Below, piece after piece: positions 1 to 6,442 of a stretch of DNA of 36,900 nucleotides. Location of the stretch: positions 1 to 36,900 of the forward strand of contig NZ_AVAQ01000020.1 in NCBI RefSeq assembly GCF_000463075.2, given 5' to 3'. The DNA is from Lactiplantibacillus plantarum EGD-AQ4 (lineage in GTDB: Bacteria > Bacillota > Bacilli > Lactobacillales > Lactobacillaceae). Made by a program: the position numbers and the translations under genes. The first letter of the stretch is position 1. Each line of letters opens with the position of its first letter. The notes beneath the pieces were generated by a model. It made no database searches and was not told the origin of the DNA. It saw only the letters and a program-made list of their open reading frames with translations.

Positions 1-90
1 CATAGGACGTCGCCACAACAGCAAGTTTACGCTAAGTCGCACTTTTTCCAGCGGGTCTCAGCTGGCAGCACTTGAACTTAGAACTTGTCA
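1..90 (+). repeat. Right end of a ~1 kb dispersed repeat (copy 0, cut by window edge)
   Basis: The first ~90 bases match the right-hand ends of the repeat copies at 3968-4717, 19611-20649 and 26549-27540. Shared landmarks are the GACGTCGCC stretch, the AGTTTAC(G/A)CTAA stretch, the CCAGC-8 nt-GCTGG hairpin and TTGAACTTA. The rest of the copy lies outside the window. Same orientation as the other main copies. No coding potential. Confidence 0.85.
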
Positions 91-189
91 TGATTTAACC
101 ATCTTTAAGGCTAAAGAATAACTAGCACAACGCGCAAGTTTTGATTTTTGGCGCTTAACTACTTTGATTTTTCAGGTCGCATGTTACTT

Positions 190-296
190 CATGATTAAAG
201 CATGCCATGGTGCCGGCCTACTGTTCATCGGCTGATTTACATCCTCATCCATCAAAAGACTGGTACACATATGTCTGTTTTAATCATAGGTTACGC
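190..296. repeat. Short deletion derivative of the ~1 kb repeat
   Basis: The left arm CATGATTAAAGCATGCC (190-206) is identical to the inverted right terminus of copy B. It is followed by CTACTGTTCATCGGCTGA, which resembles the first 50 bases of the full copies. The right arm TTTTAATCAT (278-287) followed by a CGCTAAAT stretch resembles the right terminus of copy B (TTTAATCAT...TGCTAAAT). Only ~70 bp lie between the arms, so this looks like an element that lost its interior. The rest of 91-320 holds nothing else that I can identify. Confidence 0.5.
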
Positions 297-320
297 TAAA
301 TGATCACCATAATTGCACGC

Positions 321-363
321 AAAAAAATTGGCCGCCTCCCCAAAAATGGGAATGACTGCCAAT
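321..363 (-). terminator. Terminator of the purine permease gene
   Basis: ATTGGC/GCCAAT outer stem with an inner CTCCC/GGGA stem. A run of seven A on the + strand gives a U tract on the minus-strand transcript. It lies 66 bp beyond the permease stop codon. Confidence 0.75.
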
Positions 364-428
364 CTAACGAAACTCGCATGACACAAGTTCCAATGATATT
401 CACACTAATGATGAAGCATGGTCCATCA

Positions 429-1736
429 TCAGACGTTTAGAATCCATAAGAAGATAATAAAGACGAAAAAGAGCACATACATTAATGGGTGAACTTCCTT
501 CGCATGCTTAGTCGCAACCATCGTAATGACATACGAGATGAAGCCCAACGCAATCCCGTCAGAAATACTGTAAGTCAGTGGCATCCCAATCACAGTCAAG
601 AAGGCAGGAACAGCAATTTCAAAGCGATCCCAATCGATCTGCTTCAAGGATTGCGCCATCAAGACCCCAACGATGATCAAAGCGGGCGCGGTAACTTGGT
701 CCGTGACCACGTTTAACAGTGGTGAGAAGAACAAGCCTAAGATGAATAACGCACCGGTAACTACGGCACTCATCCCTGAACGACCACCCACAGCGATCCC
801 AGCGGATGATTCAACGTACGCAGAAGTTGGTGAAGTCCCAAGCACTGAACCGACTAACATAGAAGTCGAATCGGCCATCAAAGCTTTACCGACCCGCGGC
901 ATCTTGTTGTTTTTCATAAAACCAGCTTGTTCAGCTAAACCAACCAGCGTACCGGCCGTATCGAAGAACGTGACTAATAAGAAGGTCAAAACGACAATGA
1001 CTAATTGTAACGAATTAATGTCACCAATATGTGCCAGTGCGACCCCAAAAGTTGGTTTTAATGAAGGTGCACCTGAAACGATCGTTGATGGCATTTTAAT
1101 TAAGCCCGTCACGAGACCCAAGATTGACGTCAGCACCATCCCAATGAAAATCCCACCGGGCACTTTACGACTCATCAGAATCAACGTCACAATCAGGCCA
1201 AAAATCGTCAACCAAGTCGTCCCAACGGTTAATGAACCTAAGCCGACCACCGTGGACTTGTTGGCCACGATCAAACCACCGCCGTGCAACCCGATGAAGG
1301 CGATGAAGAAGCCAATCCCAGCAGAAATTGCCAACTTCATATCGCGGGGAATCGCATCAATAATCATTTCCCGCAACTTAAAGATCGTAATAATAATGAA
1401 GATCACAGCGGCAATGAAGACCCCTGCAAGTGCGGTCTGCCATTTGACCCCCATCCCGATAACGACGGAATACGTAAAGAAGGCGTTGACCCCTAAACCG
1501 GGTGCAATGGCGATTGGATACTTCGCCACCAACCCCATCAGTAAACATCCTAACGCAGAAGCCAAGGCCGTGGCGGTGAAGACCGCCCCTTTATCCATCC
1601 CGGATGCACCCAGGACACTTGGGTTAACAAATAGGATATAAGCCATTGAGACAAAAGTCGTCAACCCGGCCAAGACTTCCGTCCGCATTGACGTTTTCAA
1701 TTCTGAAAAATTAAAATATGCCGCAATTTTATTCAT
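429..1736 (-). CDS. NCS2-family purine (guanine/hypoxanthine/adenine) permease, PbuG/PbuO type
   Basis: 435 residues, the normal length for the AzgA/PbuG branch of NCS2 nucleobase-proton symporters. The N-terminus carries the family signature TEVLAGLTTFVSMAYILFVN, followed by GLGVNAFFTYSVV and later GTSPTSAYVESSAGIAVGGR, which lies in the substrate-site region of this family. About 12-14 hydrophobic segments span the whole protein. The ATG at 1736 follows a good TGGAGGGAATC ribosome site. It is monocistronic, with its own terminator at 321-363. A paired PurR-type operator lies ~110 bp upstream (1844-1879), consistent with purine control. Which base is preferred cannot be read from sequence. 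The antisense strand also has a long open frame, which I regard as a shadow. Confidence 0.93.
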   Translation of the reverse strand: MNKIAAYFNFSELKTSMRTEVLAGLTTFVSMAYILFVNPSVLGASGMDKGAVFTATALASALGCLLMGLVAKYPIAIAPGLGVNAFFTYSVVIGMGVKWQTALAGVFIAAVIFIIITIFKLREMIIDAIPRDMKLAISAGIGFFIAFIGLHGGGLIVANKSTVVGLGSLTVGTTWLTIFGLIVTLILMSRKVPGGIFIGMVLTSILGLVTGLIKMPSTIVSGAPSLKPTFGVALAHIGDINSLQLVIVVLTFLLVTFFDTAGTLVGLAEQAGFMKNNKMPRVGKALMADSTSMLVGSVLGTSPTSAYVESSAGIAVGGRSGMSAVVTGALFILGLFFSPLLNVVTDQVTAPALIIVGVLMAQSLKQIDWDRFEIAVPAFLTVIGMPLTYSISDGIALGFISYVITMVATKHAKEVHPLMYVLFFVFIIFLWILNV

Positions 1737-1843
1737 GATTCCCTCCAGTTATTCGCCTTAAATGATAATTGCACATTTGTAAACGTTCGTGTTTACTCGT
1801 TCTTTTAACGTGTTTAATCGTATCATTATGTCCAATTAAATGC

Positions 1844-1879
1844 AATAACCGAACGGTAAATAATTATCATTCGGATTAA
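1844..1879 (-). promoter_or_regulatory. PurR operator: two inverted PurBoxes
   Basis: AATAACCGAAC (1844-1854) and the inverted ATTCGGATTAA (1869-1879) place CGAA (1850-1853) and TTCG (1870-1873) exactly 16 bp apart. That is the spacing known for paired PurBoxes bound by PurR of Bacillus and relatives. A possible promoter (TTGCAT, 17 bp, TACGAT on the minus strand) lies just downstream. I see no purine riboswitch aptamer in this leader. Confidence 0.7.
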
Positions 1880-2026
1880 ATGCGATTTTCAATTCATTAA
1901 ATCTTGCGTTAAAATGAAGACAATTAAAGCGCGTTCATTGTTTTAATGTCGGCTTTAGCCATCAGACCGGAACCGCCATTAATGCACGTGGCCACTTATC
2001 CAAACTTGATTTAAGGGGTGATTTGA

Positions 2027-2188
2027 ATGGCTGGTTCCAAATTCACCGCAGTCTTCTTTTTGGTGTTGTATGCAGTCTTACTCTACCTGGTCTTCACCAT
2101 GCAAAACATGCTCGCCATGTATTTGATGGCCATCGGAATGTTTCTGGAAGCTTGCGAAGGCGTGTACCATAACTTCTTTAAACATTAA
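2027..2188 (+). CDS. Small hydrophobic protein, 53 residues, unknown function
   Basis: ATG preceded by AAGGGGTGATTTGA, a convincing ribosome site, and 53 codons to TAA. The protein is a short basic head (MAGSKFT), one or two hydrophobic segments covering residues ~8-24 and ~28-41, and a short tail EACEGVYHNFFKH. I do not recognise the family. The ribosome site, the clean membrane pattern and the free-standing location support a real gene, but there is no homology evidence. The inverted repeat at 2337-2380 may end its transcript. Confidence 0.6.
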   Translation: MAGSKFTAVFFLVLYAVLLYLVFTMQNMLAMYLMAIGMFLEACEGVYHNFFKH

Positions 2189-2336
2189 GTTAGCCGTAAC
2201 GATCATTGACTAGATCCACATTGTTCGTTGCAGTTTTAATGCGCCTCACCGCAGTCTCATTAGCACGATTTCAGGTTCCAACGGAGCGTTACACAGCGAA
2301 TCTGCCCTGCTCGCTTTAAACAGCAGCCTGAACAGA

Positions 2337-2380
2337 ATAGGCGCGACAAGAATTTAGTCACAAATTCCTGTCGCGCCTAT
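2337..2380. terminator. 19-bp inverted repeat between convergent genes
   Basis: ATAGGCGCGACAAGAATTT (2337-2355) pairs with 2362-2380 with one mismatch and a 6-nt loop. It lies between the small + gene and the minus-strand MarR gene, so it could end both. Neither side has a good T tract, so terminator function is likely rather than certain. Confidence 0.5.
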
Positions 2381-2448
2381 GTTGTCCCGTTTATCGTGAT
2401 AACTTGCTGTCCACTGCTCACCTCAGTACCATTCGACGTCAGTATAGC

Positions 2449-2922
2449 TTAGTGAAGTACGGGGTGTGACTGTGGTTCACCCAAATCAGTGACCTGTTTG
2501 CTAAACGTCTCCATCATCTGGAGGACTTGGTCGATTTGCGGTGCCCCTAACTGATTGACCCAGTGATCAAAATGTTGCGTGATTGCTTGGTCGACGACCC
2601 GTTCAACTTGTTGCCCGCGTTCCGTCAAATGCAGATACAGCCGGCGCCGGTCACGTGGATCCGGCACTTGGAACACGTAATGTTGCATCAATAGCGACTT
2701 AACCTGCCGTGAAATCGCACTGCGCGTCACCTGCCGCTGAATGGCAATGTCGTTGAGCGTCACATCTTCAGTGGTCGCAATCCGCCGCAAAATCAAAAAT
2801 TGTTCAAACGACAGCTTATTTTGACTTAATGGCCATGCCACCAGGTCCATCATAATTTTAGTTGTATTTTGGTATGCCTCAAAATAATCATTCAGCAATT
2901 TGCTTAATTCGTCATTATTCAT
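2449..2922 (-). CDS. MarR-family transcriptional regulator
   Basis: 157 residues from the chosen start. The winged helix-turn-helix is clear: VTLNDIAIQRQVTRSAISRQ is the DNA-recognition part, and DPRDRRRLYLHLTERG is the wing with the family's D-RD-R signature. I chose the ATG at 2922 because GGTGATC, an extended match to the 16S tail, sits 5 nt ahead of it. The longer open frame to 2997 lacks a ribosome site and adds a non-family tail. It is divergent from the LicD gene, with ~170 bp between the starts, so it may control that gene and itself. Ligand unknown. Confidence 0.85.
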   Translation of the reverse strand: MNNDELSKLLNDYFEAYQNTTKIMMDLVAWPLSQNKLSFEQFLILRRIATTEDVTLNDIAIQRQVTRSAISRQVKSLLMQHYVFQVPDPRDRRRLYLHLTERGQQVERVVDQAITQHFDHWVNQLGAPQIDQVLQMMETFSKQVTDLGEPQSHPVLH

Positions 2923-3089
2923 CGCGATCACCATCACTTCATTACTTTTGTTCGAATATATCACGCCTTTAACCATTTTGCATGTAATTACCCGCATTTC
3001 ACATTGTTAAGCATCCTCCCTAACAATTTTCAATGACTAAGTGTATGATTGAGGTAGATAAACCGCTTACGGAAACGGAGACGAAAACT

Positions 3090-3899
3090 ATGCCTTTGAC
3101 ACCTTTACATCGCGTCGAATTACGCCTCATGCAAGTCGTCATTGATATTTGTGACGCAGAAAACATCGACTACTTTTTAATTGGTGGGTCGCTGCTAGGT
3201 GCCATCCGCCATCACGGCTTCATCCCGTGGGACGACGACATCGACATTGGTATGCGACGTAGCGACTACCAGCGCTTTATTGCAGTCGCCAATCGCCACC
3301 TGGATCCGAACCAGTACTTTCTTCAAACTGGTGCCTCAGACCCAGACTACGCACTCAGTTATATGAAGTTACTGGACGTCAACACTTATATTGAAGAAAA
3401 AAATAACGTCAATAACGCGTTCAAGGGTGTGTTCGTCGATATTTTTCCATTCGACAAAATTCCTGACGACGAGGCCTTGCGCCGCTCGCAAATGCTTCAT
3501 TATAAGTTAACGGATGCCGCAATTTTGCTCAAACTCAACTATAATTTTGTCAAAACGCCACTACGCAACATTTTAAGCAAACACACGCCCGAACAGCTCG
3601 CCGAAGTCAACCGACACAAGCAGGAACGCGAAGAATACATGCGTTTATATGAACAATCCGACTCACGGACCTACAAAAACTTAGCGTCACAGTATGATTA
3701 CGATAAAGAAATTATGTCCTATCGCGAATTGACTGAATTGACGACCGTGCCGTTCGAGACACTTCAAGTTCACGTGCCCAAAGCTTATGATGCCGTGTTA
3801 ACGCGGATGTACGGCGACTATATACAACTACCACCAGCCGATAAACGAGTTGAAAAACATCTGAACAAACTAATTATCGATAATCACGAGATTTTATAA
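3090..3899 (+). CDS. LicD-family (phosphocholine transferase-like) protein
   Basis: 269 residues. Residues ~20-60 carry the LicD nucleotidyltransferase-fold signature: FLIGGSLLGAIRHHGFIPWD, then DDIDIGMRRSDYQRF, with the metal-binding DDD. Known LicD proteins move phosphocholine or other phosphoryl groups onto teichoic acids and surface glycans, so a cell-envelope decoration role is likely; the actual substrate is inferred. No signal peptide or membrane segment, so it acts in the cytoplasm. I prefer the ATG at 3090, preceded by ACGGAG, over the ATG at 3033, which has no ribosome site. Monocistronic, with a strong terminator right after the stop. Confidence 0.88.
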   Translation: MPLTPLHRVELRLMQVVIDICDAENIDYFLIGGSLLGAIRHHGFIPWDDDIDIGMRRSDYQRFIAVANRHLDPNQYFLQTGASDPDYALSYMKLLDVNTYIEEKNNVNNAFKGVFVDIFPFDKIPDDEALRRSQMLHYKLTDAAILLKLNYNFVKTPLRNILSKHTPEQLAEVNRHKQEREEYMRLYEQSDSRTYKNLASQYDYDKEIMSYRELTELTTVPFETLQVHVPKAYDAVLTRMYGDYIQLPPADKRVEKHLNKLIIDNHEIL

Positions 3900-3907
3900 C
3901 TATCGCT

Positions 3908-3951
3908 AGCGTGGTTCAGGGTACTCGTTACTGCTGAACCACGCTTTTTTT
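3908..3951 (+). terminator. Rho-independent terminator of the licD-like gene
   Basis: Perfect 12-bp stem AGCGTGGTTCAG/CTGAACCACGCT followed by a run of seven T. It begins 9 bp after the stop codon. Confidence 0.92.
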
Positions 3952-3967
3952 GGTTACTGGTGCGGGG

Positions 3968-4717
3968 ATTAGCTTCCTGTTAGTCAGCCGATGCGCGCCT
4001 TAGTCCGACTTCCGGGGCCGGCTGACAATTGCTGGAACGTAAGCCGACATCGATTTGAACTCACGCAGAAAACCACTGCGCAATTTCAAATACGAGTCTT
4101 ATTCTAAGCCGGAAGCAGCCCACTTCCAGCTAAGAATAATTTGGCTACTGAGCATTGTCAGCCGGCCCCTCCAGTCGGGAAACCGCTCGAATGGCAGATG
4201 AACGACCACCTATCTAGGTGCAATTGACCACTGGATACTTAGTGACTAGCCCCGAAGCAAAGGCTTAATCGGTACCGATAATGACTTATGGCATTTAATT
4301 ACTGAGAACATTACCTGAATGTGATTCACTTATCTCAATGCTACGAATTTCAATGGCAACTCGCCTTGAAATTAGTCGATACCATTGTCGTCGCTGATCA
4401 TTCAAGTCCTGACTATTCTTAGGTGACTCGATAAAATCCTGACATTTTCAGTGATGTTGATCGTGTGACAGTATGAGTAAGGAAATCTAGCTGTCATTAA
4501 AAACCAGTCTGACAGTTGAATGTCAAATGCCCGTGTACCCAAGAACCAACGACCAATCCAACAAAAAGTTGAGCCCGCACATGTCCGCCTTTCGAATACC
4601 TGGAAGCCGGCCTAGTACGCGCCTACCACTGCAGGTTTACGGTAACTCGCACTTTTTCCAGCGGATTTCAGCTGGCGGGTTTGACCTTAAGAACTAACGC
4701 GCTTTAATCATAATCAT
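3968..4717 (+). repeat. ~1 kb dispersed structured repeat, copy A (internally deleted, ~750 bp)
   Basis: It aligns along its length with copies B (19611-20649) and C (26549-27540). The 5' domain closes by a 16-bp helix, 4014-4029 with 4154-4169. Inside are the CGCAG/CTGCG hairpin and a hairpin with stems TTATTCT/AGAATAA (4099-4105, 4133-4139) and GGAAG/CTTCC (4111-4115, 4123-4127). Between 4598 and 4599 it lacks ~260 nt present in B and C, which is the whole central helical domain. The right end has CTTTAATCATAATCAT, related to the terminal repeat of B; the left terminal repeat is not visible. No open frame is shared with the other copies. It fills the space between the licD-like and polyphosphate genes. 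Confidence 0.88.
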
Positions 4718-4823
4718 ACCCGGTCAATTTGCACCAACACCACTCAAGACAAGTCGATGTAATCTTAATTTTCGAATATAACCTAGAAGCGCTAGCTAAC
4801 GCTGGTACTAGTAAAATACTAAT

Positions 4824-4874
4824 TTAACTAACCTCAACCTGTGTTAAACTAAAAATAATTACATGACTTTAACC
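4824..4874 (+). promoter_or_regulatory. Possible promoter with Pho-box-like direct repeats before the polyphosphate operon
   Basis: TTAAC-like hexamers occur at 4824 (TTAACT), 4834 (TCAACC), 4844 (TTAAAC), 4859 (TTACAT) and 4869 (TTAACC), mostly 10 bp apart. Gram-positive PhoP sites are TT(A/T/C)ACA-type direct repeats with ~11 bp period. TAAACT at 4845-4850 could be a -10 box; the matching -35 is poor, as expected of an activated promoter. The repeats are imperfect, so this is tentative. Confidence 0.35.
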
Positions 4875-4911
4875 TAATCGGGGTCAGGAATTCATTAAAT
4901 GGGGGATCGCC

Positions 4912-6441
4912 ATGGCAGCAAAATTATTTGGAATTATGATGATCAACGTTCAAAGTATTGAATTGTCGATTGTCAATTTAAGAACACTCCGCCAAGTCGA
5001 ACGGGTTCGTTCCGACGTTTCGCTTGGGGAAGATATTTACGATCAGCATACGATCGACTATGATTCAGTGGAACAGGCCGCACAAGCGTTGAGTGGCTTC
5101 GTGCAGATTATGAACGATTACGGCGTTAAAGACTACCATTTATGGGGATCGTGGTCTTTATCATCCGCCAATAACGCCGACTATATTCAGGATCAGTTGC
5201 TCGTGCGCACAGGCTTAAAAATCGACTGGTTGTCTAGTAGTCAGGAAACTTATCTGCGCTCCGTCGCCATTGCCGTCCACTTTCCACGTTTTAAGGAAAT
5301 GATTACGAAACCGACTTACCTCCTCGGAATCAATTCCGGGAGTGTCGGTATTTCACATTACGACCAGAGCAACTTCATTTATTCACGCAGTCTACGCTTG
5401 GGACCCGTTCGGATTGCAGAAGTGCTGGAAAACTTGCAATCGAGTGTGCCTAATTACGTCGAAGTGCTGGATGATTACATCTCTAGTCAAATTATTGACT
5501 TTGGGCGCTTCCTGCCTGGACGTCGGGACCAACCTAGTAACGTCGTGATGTTAGGTGTCGCACCCTTTGCGACCCTCTTTCGGCAACAACAATCCAAAGC
5601 CGGGGTCGAAGAACTCAGTAAAGCTGATTTTCAAGCGCTATACGACGACGTCATCAACGCCTCCGATCAGTATTTAATGGATAAATACGAAGTCGACGAG
5701 GAAGACGTGCGCCTGATTGTGCCGGAACTGCTGCTGATCAACGAACTACTTCAGCTCACAAATGCCGAGAAAATCTGGCTGGGTAACGTCACCGTCCTCG
5801 ATGGCCTGATTATCCAAGAAGCCATCAAACTAGGCTATAAGAAGTATAACTTCAACGACCAAATCGTCACCGCAGCCAAGAACATTGCCGACCGTTACAA
5901 CGTTGAACCGAAGCATCGCGATCTGGTGACGAAATTCTCATTACACCTATTCGATCAATTAAAGCCGCTACACCACCTCGGCAAACGTGACCGGTTGCTG
6001 CTACAAGTTGCCGCCATCGTACATGACGTGGGGAGTTATGTCGACCCACATCAACATTACCTGCATTCGGATTACATCTTGCAAGCGACCGAACTGATGG
6101 GCCTGACCGATACTGAAAAACGCATCGTGGCGCTGATTTCACGTTATCACAGTGCACAGACCCCTTCCAAGGATATTCGGCACTTTGCCAACTTACAAGT
6201 TGAACAGCGGTTGTTAGTCTCGAAGCTGTCAGCGATTTTACGGATTGCGGACGCACTCGACGATGGTCGTAAACAAAAAGTCGACAAGATCTCCGTTTCG
6301 ATTCGTAATCCACGCGTTATTATCACTTGCTTTGCCCACGACGACCTGTTCCTAGAGAATTGGGTCTTCGCACAAAAAGCAGCCTTTTTCAAAGAAGTCT
6401 TTGGTTTAACACCAGTCATCAAACAACGGGGGGTTCGTTAA
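4912..6441 (+). CDS. Ppx/GppA-like protein with C-terminal HD domain (polyphosphate operon, first gene)
   Basis: 509 residues. Residues ~1-300 follow the ASKHA fold of exopolyphosphatases, but the phosphate-binding loops are eroded: the usual DxGSNSxR reads INVQSIELSI, and DxGGGSxE reads GINSGSVGIS. Residues ~320-480 form an HD-type phosphohydrolase domain with intact-looking metal ligands (VAAIVHDVGS, a following YLHSDY, RYHS and ADALDDGRK). Ppx proteins with an HD-like C-terminal region are known in this family. Here the actin-like half may be structural or regulatory while the HD part may be catalytic; that is inference. The ATG follows TGGGGGATCGCC. The stop lies 1 nt before ppk, so the two are translationally coupled. 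Confidence 0.85.
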   Translation: MAAKLFGIMMINVQSIELSIVNLRTLRQVERVRSDVSLGEDIYDQHTIDYDSVEQAAQALSGFVQIMNDYGVKDYHLWGSWSLSSANNADYIQDQLLVRTGLKIDWLSSSQETYLRSVAIAVHFPRFKEMITKPTYLLGINSGSVGISHYDQSNFIYSRSLRLGPVRIAEVLENLQSSVPNYVEVLDDYISSQIIDFGRFLPGRRDQPSNVVMLGVAPFATLFRQQQSKAGVEELSKADFQALYDDVINASDQYLMDKYEVDEEDVRLIVPELLLINELLQLTNAEKIWLGNVTVLDGLIIQEAIKLGYKKYNFNDQIVTAAKNIADRYNVEPKHRDLVTKFSLHLFDQLKPLHHLGKRDRLLLQVAAIVHDVGSYVDPHQHYLHSDYILQATELMGLTDTEKRIVALISRYHSAQTPSKDIRHFANLQVEQRLLVSKLSAILRIADALDDGRKQKVDKISVSIRNPRVIITCFAHDDLFLENWVFAQKAAFFKEVFGLTPVIKQRGVR

Positions 6442-6442
6442 A

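Noticed and set aside
673-1641. 322-codon open frame on the + strand
   Set aside because: It lies wholly antisense to the purine permease, whose membrane codon pattern keeps the opposite strand open. Its translation has no family features and no ribosome site.
3968-4717. Group I or group II intron as identity of the repeat
   Set aside because: No domain V-like hairpin, no intron-encoded protein, no interrupted gene, and the copies sit in intergenic spaces.
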